Shown: piece by piece, positions 47,255 to 60,863 of the stretch
How the letters are laid out: each line of letters starts with the position of its first letter
Position numbering within the stretch: position 1 is the first letter of the stretch
Origin: Streptomyces cellostaticus
Lineage (GTDB): Bacteria; Actinomycetota; Actinomycetes; Streptomycetales; Streptomycetaceae
Reading direction: 5' to 3'
Length of the DNA: 64,000 nt
NCBI RefSeq assembly: GCF_023630175.1
Contig: NZ_JALLIN010000004.1
Location: 1-64,000, forward strand
Translations under genes and position numbers: made by a program
The notes under the pieces: generated by a model
Told to the model about the DNA's origin: nothing
The model's input: the letters and a program-made list of their open reading frames with translations, nothing else
The model's database searches: none

Positions 47255-47712
47255 TCCGCGGCTTCGCCGTCCGTCCCGGCGCTCTCGTCCTCGCCCGGCT
47301 TGCGGTAAGGATCGGCGCCGCCCGCGTACGCCGCGCCCGCGGAGGCCTCGCGGACCTTCGCGTCGGACTGCCGGGCCCTGTCGAGCAGGTCCTCGATGGT
47401 CCGGGCGGTGTCCGGGAGGGCGTCCGCGACGAAGGTGAGGGTCGGCGTGAACTTCACACCGGCCGCACGGCCGACCTCGGAGCGCAGGATGCCCTTGGCG
47501 CTCTCCAGGCCGGCGGCCGCGGCCTGCCGCTCCTCGTCGTCCCCGTAGACCGTGTAGAAGACGGTCGCCTCCCGCAGGTCACCCGTGACCCGGGTGTCCG
47601 TGATGGTGACGTGCGAGCCGAGCCGCGGGTCCTTGATCCCGCGCTGCAGCTTCTGGGCCACCACCTCCCGGATGAGGTCCGCCAGCCTTTTCGCCCGCGC
47701 GTTGTCGGCCAC
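47251..47712 (-). CDS. rbfA: 30S ribosome-binding factor A
   Basis: A 30S maturation factor with a KH-like domain. The 153-aa protein starts with the GTG at 47712 (product MADNARAKRLADLIREVV), which matches the family start; the open frame upstream is not conserved. A charged tail (PYRKPGEDESAGTDGEAAE) follows the KH core. Coupled to truB and next to DUF503. Confidence 0.95.
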   Translation of the reverse strand: MADNARAKRLADLIREVVAQKLQRGIKDPRLGSHVTITDTRVTGDLREATVFYTVYGDDEERQAAAAGLESAKGILRSEVGRAAGVKFTPTLTFVADALPDTARTIEDLLDRARQSDAKVREASAGAAYAGGADPYRKPGEDESAGTDGEAAE

Positions 47713-47765
47713 TGGTCCGTCTCCCGTTCTTTCTTCTTCTCGTGTTTCCGTGGGTGTGGTCGTCG

Positions 47766-48059
47766 TCAGTCGTCTTCGCCGTGGAGGCGCCGTCTCACGG
47801 AGAGCAGTTCCACCTCCGGGCGGCCGGCGACCAGCCGTTCGCACCGGTCCAGTACGTCGCTGAGGTGCGCCGTGTCACCGGAGACCATCGCCATGCCGAT
47901 GATCGCTCGCCGGTGGAGGTCCATGTGGTCCACCTCGGCCGCGCTCACCGCGTACTTGCGCTGGAGTTCGGCGACGATCGGGCGGACGACGGAGCGCTTC
48001 TCCTTCAGCGAGTGGACGTCGCCGAGGAGCAGGTCGAAGGACAGAGTCCCCACATACAT
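47766..48059 (-). CDS. DUF503 family protein
   Basis: A 97-aa protein of the YlxP/DUF503 type, commonly found between infB and rbfA. The start MYVGTLSFDLLLGDVHSLKEKR and ending SVRRRLHGEDD match the family. The fold is ferredoxin-like; function is unknown, probably in RNA or ribosome biology from its conserved context. Confidence 0.9.
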   Translation of the reverse strand: MYVGTLSFDLLLGDVHSLKEKRSVVRPIVAELQRKYAVSAAEVDHMDLHRRAIIGMAMVSGDTAHLSDVLDRCERLVAGRPEVELLSVRRRLHGEDD

Positions 48060-48219
48060 GTGTGCAACCGGTTCACCCGCCGGTACGGGATAGGTGGCCC
48101 CGGGTCCGAATGGCCGGGGACACCAAGAACGGTACCCCGTACCCGCCGGTGGCTCGACAGGGTTTCCGCGGCACCGGCGGCCGGACCGCTGCCCGGGGCG
48201 AAGCGCCCGGGCAACGGCG

Positions 48220-48255
48220 CGCCGGCCGGCGGGACCGAAGTCCCGCCGGCCGGCG
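48220..48255 (-). terminator. Terminator-like hairpin after infB
   Basis: Perfect 16-base arms around loop CGAA lie 15 bases after the infB stop and before the DUF503 gene. Partial readthrough would be needed if DUF503-rbfA-truB share the operon. Confidence 0.7.
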
Positions 48256-48270
48256 GCGAACCGTGGGGTG

Positions 48271-51318
<3,048 letters not shown>

Positions 51319-51465
51319 TTCGCTCCTCTGAGGTCCGGGTTGCGTCCGGACCGTCGCTAGTTCATGGGCGTACTCATCGCGTACTCATCGAGTGCTCATC
51401 GCAATCTCGACCTGCTTTCGACTCGCGAGGTACCAGGCCGCACGGGGGGATCCGCGCGGCTCGCT

Positions 51466-51771
51466 TTACGGTGTTGCCTGTGTTGCCTGCTCGGCAACTG
51501 TCTGTCGCTCGACGTAGCGGCGCAACGCCTTTACGTCGAGCGGCCCGGGGACGCGGAGCGCCCGAGGGAACGCCCGGCGGCGCACCGCCTGGTCGAGACA
51601 GACCGGGTCGGGGTGTACGTACGCACCCCGGCCGGGCAGCGTACCGCGAGGATCGGGAACGCACTGCTCCCGATCCGCCACGGTCCGCAGCAGAGCGTCC
51701 TTGGCCGCTCGCTGCCTGCACCCCACACAGGTGCGCTCAGGGCATGCGCGGGCTCGCGTCCGGCCAGACAC
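51466..51771 (-). CDS. YlxR (DUF448) RNA-binding protein
   Basis: A 101-aa YlxR family protein, known between nusA and infB in most bacteria and proposed to bind RNase P or other RNAs. The family signature PERTCVGCRQR (about 11-21) and the GRGAYVHPDP motif are intact. GTG starts after AAGGGT. Confidence 0.9.
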   Translation of the reverse strand: MSGRTRARACPERTCVGCRQRAAKDALLRTVADREQCVPDPRGTLPGRGAYVHPDPVCLDQAVRRRAFPRALRVPGPLDVKALRRYVERQTVAEQATQATP

Positions 51772-51872
51772 CCTTAAGTCTACCTCCCCGCACCGACCTC
51801 ACCCCTCCGGGGGAAGAGTCGAACAGTTGCTTGCTGCAGGCTGTCGTATTCTCAGCGTCACTCGGCCGAGAT

Positions 51873-52871
51873 CTATTCCCCGCCGCGCTCCCCGGCCGGC
51901 TCGGTGTCCGGCCGGATGTCGATCCGCCAGCCGGTCAGCCGCGCGGCGAGCCGGGCGTTCTGCCCTTCCTTGCCGATCGCCAGCGAGAGCTGGTAGTCCG
52001 GCACCGTCACCCGGGCGGACCGGGCGGCCAGGTCCACGACCTCCACCTTGCTCACCCGGGCGGGTGACAGCGCGTTCGCCACCATCTCGGCCGGGTCGTC
52101 CGACCAGTCGACGATGTCGATCTTCTCACCGTTGAGTTCGCCCATGACGTTGCGCACCCGGCCGCCCATGGGGCCGATGCAGGCGCCCTTGGCGTTCAGG
52201 CCCGAACGGGTGGACCGCACGGCGATCTTGGTCCGGTGGCCGGCCTCGCGGGCGATCGCCGCGATCTCGACCGAGCCGTCGGCGATCTCCGGCACCTCCA
52301 GGGCGAAGAGCTTCTTCACCAGGTTGGGGTGCGTGCGGGAGAGCGTCACCGAGGGGCCCCGGACGCCCTTGGCCACCCGTACGACGTACGACCGCAGGCG
52401 CATGCCGTGCGGGTACGTCTCGCCCGGGACCTGCTCCTGCACCGGCAGGATGGCCTCGAGCTTGCCGATGTCCACGAGCACGTTCTTGGGGTCGCGGCCC
52501 TGCTGGACCACGCCGGTGACGATGTCGCCCTCGCGGCCGGCGTACTCGCCGAGCGTCGCGTCGTCCTCGGCGTCGCGCAGCCGCTGCAGGATCACCTGCT
52601 TGGCGGTGGTGGCGGCGATCCTGCCGAAGCCGGACGGGGTGTCGTCGAACTCGCGGGGCGCCTGCCCCTCCTCGAGGTCCTCGGGGTCCTCCTTCGCCCA
52701 CACGGTCACGTGCCCGGTCTCCCGGTTGAGCTCCACGCGCGCGTGCCGGCGGCTTCCCTCGGTGCGGTGGTAGGCGATGAGGAGGGCCGACTCGATCGCC
52801 TCGACCAGCAGGTCGAAGGAGATCTCCTTCTCCCGCACCAAGCCCCGCAGGGCGCTCATGTCGATGTCCAC
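51873..52871 (-). CDS. nusA: Transcription termination/antitermination factor NusA
   Basis: RNA polymerase-binding factor modulating pausing, termination and rRNA antitermination. The 332-aa protein has the N-terminal domain (1-125), S1 (about 130-200), and KH1/KH2 (about 215-320, [15 protein letters not shown] and [19 protein letters not shown]). It lacks the extra C-terminal acidic repeats of E. coli NusA, as is normal here. GTG starts two bases past the rimP stop. Confidence 0.96.
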   Translation of the reverse strand: MDIDMSALRGLVREKEISFDLLVEAIESALLIAYHRTEGSRRHARVELNRETGHVTVWAKEDPEDLEEGQAPREFDDTPSGFGRIAATTAKQVILQRLRDAEDDATLGEYAGREGDIVTGVVQQGRDPKNVLVDIGKLEAILPVQEQVPGETYPHGMRLRSYVVRVAKGVRGPSVTLSRTHPNLVKKLFALEVPEIADGSVEIAAIAREAGHRTKIAVRSTRSGLNAKGACIGPMGGRVRNVMGELNGEKIDIVDWSDDPAEMVANALSPARVSKVEVVDLAARSARVTVPDYQLSLAIGKEGQNARLAARLTGWRIDIRPDTEPAGERGGE

Positions 52872-52873
52872 GG

Positions 52874-53383
52874 CTACGCCTCCTCCTCTTCCTTCATGTC
52901 CTTCTTGTCCTTGCGGTTGAACTCGACCTGCACGCGCGCCTTCGCGATCTCCGGGAATCCCAGTCTGCGGGCGGTCGCCTTGCGGCCCTTCACCCCGGGC
53001 ACCTCGACCTCGATACCCTCCTCGTCCACCTCGAGGATCCTCGCGACCAGTTCGCCGCCCTCGGCCAGTTGGAACCTCACCAGCCGGTCGGTGGCGCGCA
53101 CGAAGTGCCGGTGCTCGGAGAGGGCGCGCTCCGCGCCGGGGGTGCCGACCTCCAGGTCGTACGCGTCGTCGCCCATCGCGTTGGTCTCGTCGAGCTTCGC
53201 CGAGAGCGCGCGGCTCACATCGGCGATCCGGTCCAGGTCCGCTCCGGCGTCGGAGTCGACGGTCACGCGCAGCACACGCTTGCGTCCGACGGATTCCACG
53301 GTGATCTCTTCGAGGTCGAGCCCCTGAGAGGTGACGAGCGGTTCCAAAAGCTCTCGCAGCCTCTCGCTCTGGGTGGTGCTCAT
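52874..53383 (-). CDS. rimP: Ribosome maturation factor RimP
   Basis: A 30S subunit maturation factor of 169 aa. It heads the nusA-infB operon. The ATG at 53383 has GAGGAG upstream and gives [17 protein letters not shown]; the longer frame upstream is not conserved. It has the N-domain ([20 protein letters not shown]) and SH3-like C-domain, with a Lys/Glu-rich tail. Confidence 0.94.
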   Translation of the reverse strand: MSTTQSERLRELLEPLVTSQGLDLEEITVESVGRKRVLRVTVDSDAGADLDRIADVSRALSAKLDETNAMGDDAYDLEVGTPGAERALSEHRHFVRATDRLVRFQLAEGGELVARILEVDEEGIEVEVPGVKGRKATARRLGFPEIAKARVQVEFNRKDKKDMKEEEEA

Positions 53384-53616
53384 CCGGGTGACTCCTCGGC
53401 CGCGTGTGCTGTTGTGGGATGGGTCGCGTGTCTGGTCAAAGGGTATCCGGTCGCAGGGAGTGTTGCCGTCCACCTGTGTACGCGCGGTGCCGGTGAGTGG
53501 CGTACCAGCGGGGCGCGGGTACGGTGATCACGGGCAGGCCGCCCGACGGCCGTTCCCCCTCCTTGCCGTGCCGTTCCCCGCCGTTCCCTTCGTACGAGTG
53601 CCCGAGGACGTCTGCC

Positions 53617-54147
53617 GTGCCGTACCCTCCGCCGCCGCGCACCCCCTCGGGTCCGCGCAGAAGATCCCTGCTCGCCTCGGCCGCCGGGGCCGCCCTGCTG
53701 GTGGGCTGCTCGGCCGGCCCCGACTCCGCGGCCGGCGGGACGGCCTCGGTGGCCGCGCGGGCACGCGCGCGGGCGGCCCGGGACAGCGAGGGACTGCTGG
53801 AGCGGTACGACGCGGTGCTCGCCGCGCACCCCGCGCTGGCGGAGCCGCTGGGACCGCTGCGGGCGCAGGTCGCGGCGCACCGGGCGGCGTTCGCCGGGCG
53901 CGCCGCCACCGGCACGCGGGCGCCGGCGTCCGCCGCCGCGGCGACCACGGCCGCGCCCTCGCCGGCCCCAACCGTGCCCGCCGGGGAGAAGGACGCGCTG
54001 GCGTTCCTCGCCACCGCCGAACGGAGCCTCGCGGACCGCCGGGCGAAGGACCTGCTGGACGTGCCGGGCGAACTGGCCCGGCTGATGGCGTCGGCGGCCG
54101 CGGCCGGGGCCGCGCACGCGTATCTGCTGACCGAGGAGGCCAGGTGA
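53617..54147 (+). CDS. Lipoprotein of unknown function
   Basis: A 176-aa secreted protein. A twin-arginine-like N-terminus (PRRRSLLASAAGAALLVGC) includes lipobox LVGC. The mature part is helical and Ala-rich with a disordered Pro/Thr segment (about 105-120). The GTG at 53617 gives a normal lipoprotein start. Its stop overlaps the start of the ferritin-like gene, so the two are coupled, suggesting a shared envelope or metal-related role (inference). I recognise no family. Confidence 0.7.
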   Translation: MPYPPPPRTPSGPRRRSLLASAAGAALLVGCSAGPDSAAGGTASVAARARARAARDSEGLLERYDAVLAAHPALAEPLGPLRAQVAAHRAAFAGRAATGTRAPASAAAATTAAPSPAPTVPAGEKDALAFLATAERSLADRRAKDLLDVPGELARLMASAAAAGAAHAYLLTEEAR

Positions 54148-54629
54148 GCCAGCGGGACAGATCGGCCGAACTCACCGCCCTGCAGGCCGCGCTGGCGGCG
54201 GAGCACGCCGCGGTGTACGGGTACGGCGTCGTCGGCGGGCGCGTCGGCGACAAGCGGCTGAAGCAGGTGCGGGCGGCCTACGACGCCCACCGGGCCCGCC
54301 GGGACGCGCTGGTGCGCGAGGTGCGCGAGTTGGGTGGCGAGCCGGTCGCGGCGAGCGCCGGCTACGCGCTGCCCTTCCCGGTGGCGGACTCCTCGGCCGC
54401 GGTGCGGCTCGCCGCCGATCTGGAGGAACGGGTGGCCGGGGTCTACTCGGACCTGGTGCGGGCGACGACCGGGGAGCGGCGTGGCGCGGCCGCCGGGGCG
54501 CTGCGGGAGGCCGCGGTGCGGGCGGTGCGCTGGAGCGGGGAGAGCGTAGCCTTCCCTGGGCTCGCCGAACGGACCGGTGACGACACGGGTGCGGCGGGTC
54601 CGAGCGCCTCGGCGTCCCCGTCGAGGTGA
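54144..54629 (+). CDS. Ferritin-like DUF4439 protein
   Basis: A 161-aa four-helix-bundle protein resembling the ferritin-like DUF4439 family. The Glu/His pair in LAAEHAAVYGYG (about 18-29) and matching acidic helices (LAADLEERVAGVYSDL) suggest a possible metal site. The GTG start overlaps the preceding lipoprotein stop by four bases. No signal peptide. The biochemical role is not known. Confidence 0.8.
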   Translation: MSQRDRSAELTALQAALAAEHAAVYGYGVVGGRVGDKRLKQVRAAYDAHRARRDALVREVRELGGEPVAASAGYALPFPVADSSAAVRLAADLEERVAGVYSDLVRATTGERRGAAAGALREAAVRAVRWSGESVAFPGLAERTGDDTGAAGPSASASPSR

Positions 54630-54681
54630 CGGCAGAGCCGCCCCCGGGGCAGGCTCAGGAGAGGAAGGGAACGACTCGCGC

Positions 54682-55590
54682 ATGGTTTTCGAACCGCCCC
54701 GGCGGCTGGTGCGGGCGCTCGGTGAGACGGCGCCGGCCGGGGACGACTGGCTGGCACGGCTGCCTGAGACGGCCGAACGGACGGTCGCACGGCGCGAGTT
54801 GACCGTGGAACGGGTCCAGGTACCGGGCGGCCGCAGCAGCCTGGTCGTACTGGTGCGGCGGACCGACGGCACACCGGCGGTGCTGAAGCTGGCCCCGAAC
54901 CGGGCCCGGCCGGAGAGCGAGCGGGCAGCGCTGGCGCACTGGGCGGGGCGGGGTGCCGTACAACTGCTGGAGTCGGACGCCGGGGACAGCGCCGACGGAG
55001 CGCTGCTGCTGGAGCGGCTGCACCCGGACGTGTCGGTGCGGTCGCTGCCGGAGGCCAAGGCGCTGCTGGAGGCGGCGGGGACGCTGCGGCGGCTGTGGGT
55101 CGAGCCGCCGGGCGGTCACGTCTTCGAGACGGTGGCGGAGCGCACCGGGCGGCAGGCGGAGGCGATGCGGGCGGCCGCGCCGGCCGCGCCCGAGACGGCA
55201 CCGCTGGTGGACGCGGCGCTCACGGCCCGGGCGGAACTGCTGGCCGCGCCGCCGGACCACCGGCTGCTGCACGGCACGTTCCGGCAGAGCAAGGTGCTCG
55301 CCGGGGAGCGGATGCACTGGCTGGCGGTCGGACCGGACCCCGTGGTCGGCGAGAGCGCCTTCGACCTCGCGCGGCTGGTGCGCGACCGGGTAGAGGACCT
55401 GATCGCCAACCCGTCCGGCGCGTCCACCACCCGGCGCCGGATCAAGCGGCTCGCGGAGTCACTGGAGGTGGACCTGGAGCGGCTGCGCGGCTGGACCCTG
55501 TTCCGCGCGGTGGAGTCCGGCGTCCGGGCCCTGCGGGTGGGCCGTCCGAAGGACGCGGAACTGCTCCTCGAGTTCGCGGGCTGGCTGTAG
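54682..55590 (+). CDS. Aminoglycoside-phosphotransferase-like pseudokinase
   Basis: A 302-aa protein with the aminoglycoside/hydroxyurea-kinase fold (APH(6)-like). The lysine region AVLKLAP (about 71-76) is recognisable. The catalytic loop expected as HGDxHxxN reads HGTFRQSK (about 197-204), and the metal-binding DPKPVVG reads GPDPVVG, so both key Asp residues are lost and activity is doubtful. A regulatory or substrate-binding role is possible. GGAAGGGA precedes the ATG. Confidence 0.8.
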   Translation: MVFEPPRRLVRALGETAPAGDDWLARLPETAERTVARRELTVERVQVPGGRSSLVVLVRRTDGTPAVLKLAPNRARPESERAALAHWAGRGAVQLLESDAGDSADGALLLERLHPDVSVRSLPEAKALLEAAGTLRRLWVEPPGGHVFETVAERTGRQAEAMRAAAPAAPETAPLVDAALTARAELLAAPPDHRLLHGTFRQSKVLAGERMHWLAVGPDPVVGESAFDLARLVRDRVEDLIANPSGASTTRRRIKRLAESLEVDLERLRGWTLFRAVESGVRALRVGRPKDAELLLEFAGWL

Positions 55591-55629
55591 CCCGGGGTGC
55601 ACCCGCCCGACCACCCGGAGCGCCCATGC

Positions 55630-55669
55630 CCCTGCGCCCCGCGTCCCGGGCGGGACGCGGGGCGCAGGG
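55630..55669. terminator. Bidirectional terminator
   Basis: Perfect 19-base arms (55630-55648 and 55651-55669) with a 2-base loop lie between the convergent phosphotransferase-like and proS genes. Confidence 0.8.
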
Positions 55670-55678
55670 CCGCCGGTG

Positions 55679-57382
55679 TCAGGCGGACAGGCGGGCGACG
55701 GCGTCCTCGACGGACAGTTCCTCGCGCTCGCCGGTCTTGCGGTCCTTGAGCTCCAGCACGCCCTCGGCGGAGCGGCGGCCCGCCACCAGGATCTGCGGTA
55801 CGCCGATCAGCTCGGCGTCGGTGAACTTCACGCCCGGGGAGACTCCGGCCCGGTCGTCCACCAGGACGCGCAGGCCGGCGGCCCGCAGCCGCTCCGCGAC
55901 GTCGAGCGCCAGCTCGGTCTGCACCGCCTTGCCGGCGGCGACGACGTGCACGTCGGCCGGGGCGACCTCCTTGGGCCAGACCAGGCCGTGCTCGTCGGCG
56001 TGCTGCTCGGCGAGGGCGGCGACCGCGCGGGAGACGCCGACGCCGTAGGAGCCCATGGTCACGCGGACCGGCTTGCCGTTCTGGCCGAGGACGTCCAGCT
56101 TGAGGGCGTCGGTGTACTTGCGGCCGAGCTGGAAGATGTGGCCGATCTCGATGGCGCGGTCCAGCTTCAGGCCGGTGCCGCACCTCGGGCAGGGGTCGCC
56201 CTCGCGCACCACCACGACGTCCACGTACTCGTCGACCTCGAAGTCACGGCCGGCGACGACGTTCCGGGCGTGCGTGTGCTCCTTGTTGGCGCCGGTGATC
56301 CAGGCGGTGCCGGGGGCCACGCGCGGGTCGGCGAGGTACTTGACCTTGTCGCCCAGTCCCTGCGGGCCGACGTAGCCGCGCACCAGGTCGGGGCGGCCCG
56401 CGAAGTCCGACTCGGTGACCATCTCGACGACCGCCGGGGCGAAGTGCTCCTCCAGCTTGCCGAGGTCCACCTCGCGGTCGCCGGGGACGCCGACGGCGAC
56501 GATCTCGCCGTCCACCTTGACCAGCAGGTTCTTCAGGGTGGCCGAGGCGGGGACCCCGAGGGAGGCGGCGAGGGTCTCGATGGTCGGGGTGTCGGGGGTC
56601 GGGATCTCCTCGAGCGCGGGGAGGCCGGAGCCGTCCACCGGCTTCAGCTCGTAGGTGATCGCCTCCGTGTTGGCGGCGAAGTCGCAGTTCGGGCAGTCGG
56701 CGAAGGTGTCCTCGCCGGCATCGGCCGGGGCGAGGAACTCCTCGGACTTCGAGCCCCCCATGGCGCCGGCGGTGGCCGCGCAGATGCGGTAGTCGAGGCC
56801 TAGCCGGTCGAAGATGTTCTGGTAGGCCTGGCGGTGCAGGGCGTAGGACTTCGCCAGGCCCTCGTCCTCGAGGTCGAAGGAGTACGAGTCCTTCATCAGG
56901 AACTCGCGGCCGCGCAGGATGCCGGCGCGGGGGCGGGCCTCGTCACGGAACTTGGACTGGATCTGGTAGAGGATCACCGGCAGGTCCTTGTAGGACGTGC
57001 ACTGGTCCTTGACCAGCAGGGTGAAGATCTCCTCGTGGGTCGGGCCGAGGAGGTAGTCGCCGCCCTTGCGGTCCTTCAGCCGGAACAGTTCCTGGCCGTA
57101 CTCGTCCCAGCGGCCGGTCGCGTCGTAGGGCTCGCGCGGCAGCAGGGCGGGCAGGGAGACCTCCTGGCCGCCGATGGCGTCCATCTCCTCGCGCACGATC
57201 CGCTCCACGTTGGCCAGGACCTTCTTGCCGAGCGGCAGCCAGGACCAGATGCCGGCGGCGGTGCGGCGGACGTAGCCCGCCCGGACGAGGAGCTTGTGGC
57301 TGAGGACCTCGGCGTCCGCCGGGTCGTCGCGCAGCGTCTTCACCATCAACTGGGACATGCGCTGGACCGGTGCGTTCGCCAT
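55679..57382 (-). CDS. proS: Prolyl-tRNA synthetase
   Basis: Class II synthetase charging tRNA-Pro. The 567-aa protein is of the bacterial type with an editing INS/YbaK domain (about 220-380, [18 protein letters not shown]) between motifs 2 and 3. Motif 1 region [18 protein letters not shown] and a C-terminal anticodon-binding domain ([22 protein letters not shown]) are present. No T-box leader is seen. Confidence 0.96.
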   Translation of the reverse strand: MANAPVQRMSQLMVKTLRDDPADAEVLSHKLLVRAGYVRRTAAGIWSWLPLGKKVLANVERIVREEMDAIGGQEVSLPALLPREPYDATGRWDEYGQELFRLKDRKGGDYLLGPTHEEIFTLLVKDQCTSYKDLPVILYQIQSKFRDEARPRAGILRGREFLMKDSYSFDLEDEGLAKSYALHRQAYQNIFDRLGLDYRICAATAGAMGGSKSEEFLAPADAGEDTFADCPNCDFAANTEAITYELKPVDGSGLPALEEIPTPDTPTIETLAASLGVPASATLKNLLVKVDGEIVAVGVPGDREVDLGKLEEHFAPAVVEMVTESDFAGRPDLVRGYVGPQGLGDKVKYLADPRVAPGTAWITGANKEHTHARNVVAGRDFEVDEYVDVVVVREGDPCPRCGTGLKLDRAIEIGHIFQLGRKYTDALKLDVLGQNGKPVRVTMGSYGVGVSRAVAALAEQHADEHGLVWPKEVAPADVHVVAAGKAVQTELALDVAERLRAAGLRVLVDDRAGVSPGVKFTDAELIGVPQILVAGRRSAEGVLELKDRKTGEREELSVEDAVARLSA

Positions 57383-57492
57383 GGTTGTCGTACTCCTGCC
57401 GGATGGGGGTCCCCCCGCTCGGGCGCGGCCACGAGAGGGGAAGGGTTATGGCATAGGAGGTTAGCCGGGCGGGCTGCGCCGGTGGAAATCGG

Positions 57493-58026
57493 TTAGGCCC
57501 TGCGCAGCGGCAGGGGGGCGCCCATCACGGCGTACGGCTTGGCGGCGCTCGGGAAGTGCACCTGGCGGGCGAGGTCGACGTAGCCGAGGGAGTGGTAAAG
57601 GCCGCGGGCGGGGCTCTCGGTGTCGATCGCGGACAGGATCGAGCGGGGTTCGCGGGCGCCGTCGGTGAGGGTGGTGATCAGCCGGCGGCCGACGCCCCGG
57701 TTCTGGTGGTCGGGGTGGACGTGCAGCTCGGTGATGACGAAGGAGTCGTCCAGCCAGAACTCGTTCCGCCCGGCGCGCAGGTAGGGCTCCACGACGGTGG
57801 ACCACCAGTGGCCGCGGGAGTTGGGCATGCCGTAGACGAAACCCACCAGGTGGCCCTGCGCGGTCGTCGCCCCCAGGGCCCGGGCGCCCGGGTACTGCAT
57901 GTGGCGCTGGACGATCTGACGGCGTACGGCGACCTCCTCCGGGCCCAGCCCGAAGGCGAGGGCCTGGACGGACAGGGCCTCGTCGACGTGGGCTGCGAGG
58001 TCCAGGGGGCCGATCACGAGGTCCAT
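57493..58026 (-). CDS. GNAT-family N-acetyltransferase
   Basis: A 177-aa acetyltransferase domain. The acetyl-CoA motif HPDHQNRGVGRRLI (about 116-129) matches Q/RxxGxG/A. Substrate unknown. The ATG at 58026 fits the fold, though no Shine-Dalgarno is visible and the frame is open upstream. It lies 20 bases after another GNAT gene, so the two are probably translated together. Confidence 0.85.
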   Translation of the reverse strand: MDLVIGPLDLAAHVDEALSVQALAFGLGPEEVAVRRQIVQRHMQYPGARALGATTAQGHLVGFVYGMPNSRGHWWSTVVEPYLRAGRNEFWLDDSFVITELHVHPDHQNRGVGRRLITTLTDGAREPRSILSAIDTESPARGLYHSLGYVDLARQVHFPSAAKPYAVMGAPLPLRRA

Positions 58027-58046
58027 GCCGGGAGGGTACAGGGGCC

Positions 58047-58895
58047 TCAGAAGAGGATGCTCATGAAGGCGCCCACCTCTTGGAAGCCCACCCGGCGGTA
58101 CGTGCGCCGGGCCGCGGTGTTGAAGTCGTTCACGTAGAGGCTGACCACGGGCGCCACGTCGGCCAGGGCGTAGCGCAGCACCGCCGCCATGCCGGGCGCC
58201 GCCAGGCCCCGGCCCCGGTACTCGGGGGCGACCCACACACCCTGGATCTGGCAGGCCTGGGGGGTCGCCGCGCCGATCTCCGCCTTGAAGACGACGTTGC
58301 CGTGCTCGTCGAGGCGGGCGAAGGAGCGGCCGGAGCCGACCAGCTCGGCCACCCGGGCCTGGTACAGCAGGCCGCCGTCCCCGGCCAGCGGGGACACCCC
58401 CACCTCCTCGGTGAACATCGCCACGCACGCCGGCATGATCGTCTCCATCTCGTCCTTGCGGATGCGACGGACGTAGGGGTCCGGGGCGATGTCCTCGGGC
58501 ATGCGGTCGGTGACCATCAGGGGCTGCTGGGCGCGGACCTCGCGGGCCGGGCCCCAGTTCGGTTCGAGCAGGCGCCAGAGCTGGGCGGTGGGGTCGGCGG
58601 GTCCCACGATGGAGGAGCAGCGGCGGCCGGCCCTGCGGGCACGGTCGGCGAAGGCGCGCACGGCGCGCGGGGTGGCGCAGATGGGGACGAGGTTGGCCCC
58701 GGCGTAGCAGAGGGACGTGAGCATGCCGTCCTCGTACCAGCCCCACATCTCGCCGCCGAGCCGCCACGGGTCGAGGCCCGCGACCTGCACCCGGGAGGTG
58801 ACGAAGGCGTTCGCGACCGGCTCGCGGTGGAGAACGGCGAGCGCGGCGTCAAGGTCGCTCGGTTCGAGCACCCGGGAGGTGGTCTGGGTCAACAC
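58047..58895 (-). CDS. DUF4081/GNAT acetyltransferase
   Basis: A 282-aa protein with an N-terminal DUF4081-like domain (about 1-130, WRLGGEMWGWYEDGM) and a C-terminal GNAT domain with the CoA loop VWVAPEYRGRGLAAPGM (about 225-241). The GTG at 58895 is chosen over further upstream starts because the family N-terminus MLTQTTSRVLEPSDLDAAL begins there and GTGAGG precedes it. Substrate unknown. Confidence 0.85.
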   Translation of the reverse strand: MLTQTTSRVLEPSDLDAALAVLHREPVANAFVTSRVQVAGLDPWRLGGEMWGWYEDGMLTSLCYAGANLVPICATPRAVRAFADRARRAGRRCSSIVGPADPTAQLWRLLEPNWGPAREVRAQQPLMVTDRMPEDIAPDPYVRRIRKDEMETIMPACVAMFTEEVGVSPLAGDGGLLYQARVAELVGSGRSFARLDEHGNVVFKAEIGAATPQACQIQGVWVAPEYRGRGLAAPGMAAVLRYALADVAPVVSLYVNDFNTAARRTYRRVGFQEVGAFMSILF

Positions 58896-59442
58896 GGGCG
58901 GGGCCTCACGCTGGGGTTCTGCTGATCTCCGCACTGTACCTGCGGATTCCTGGCCGCGCCGCCCCCCGGTACCGGGCCCGGGCGGGCAGGGTCCGGGCGG
59001 GCAGGGTCCGGGCGGCGGCACGCCGTCGCGGGACACGGAGCGGCCCGCGGGCGAGGGCGGAGATGTCACAGGCAGCCGGCTTCCGGACGGCGGCGGCACC
59101 CGTTGGGCGCGGTTCCGGAACGCGGTGCCGTGACGGGGGAGGCGGCGGGGCGGGCCGCACGGGCGCCCGCGCCTCGCTCTCCGGCCCGGTGGCCTCCGAA
59201 CCGGCCGGCCCCGCCGGGGCCGGGCCCGCGTCCGGTCGTGGTGGGAGTCCGCGGGGTCCCGGGGGCGGGGCAGGTCGGGGCTGCCCCGGTGCCCCGCCGC
59301 CTTCGCGCCGCCCGGGCAGCCGGACGCTCCGGGCCGGTCCCGCCCCGGAGGCGTCCGGCGGGACGTTCCGGCGCGGAGACCGGCGCGGGGCGTGCGGGAG
59401 GAGCGAGCGGACCGGCGCTCTCCGGGCCGGCCGGCGTGGGGT
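58896..59442. other. Gene-free GC-rich region
   Basis: A 547-base stretch between ispG and the GNAT genes. Open frames exist on both strands but none has a family pattern; composition is uniformly GC-rich. A short direct repeat (GTCCGGGCGGGCAGG, partial copies 58976-59015) is the only structure noted. Confidence 0.55.
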
Positions 59443-60600
<1,158 letters not shown>

Positions 60601-60725
60601 CTGCTGTGCAACCCCAAGTCGTGGATCAACATCCGGTCCCGTGATCGGCGGGCTCCAGACTTCGAGATTACGGCACGGGCGCGGGCACGAGCACCTCCCA
60701 CCCGGCAAACACGCTCAATGGGACG

Positions 60726-60752
60726 CGGCCCGGAACACGGTGTCCCGGGCCG
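60726..60752 (-). terminator. Terminator-like hairpin after rseP
   Basis: CGGCCCGGAACA and TGTCCCGGGCCG (one mismatch) flank a 3-base loop, about 110 bases past the rseP stop and before the ispG start. Confidence 0.5.
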
Positions 60753-60863
60753 CCCTCCGGCGTCCGGTGGCCGGGGCCGCGCCGGCCGGGGCCGCCCCGT
60801 CGCAAGCCCTCGACCGACGCGGCCCCGGTGCCGTGACGGGCACGGGTTCACCGGCTCGCGGCG

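Noticed and set aside
57383..57492. T-box or other leader before proS
   Set aside because: Neither the T-box motif nor stem I is visible; the gap is short and unstructured apart from GC-rich bases.
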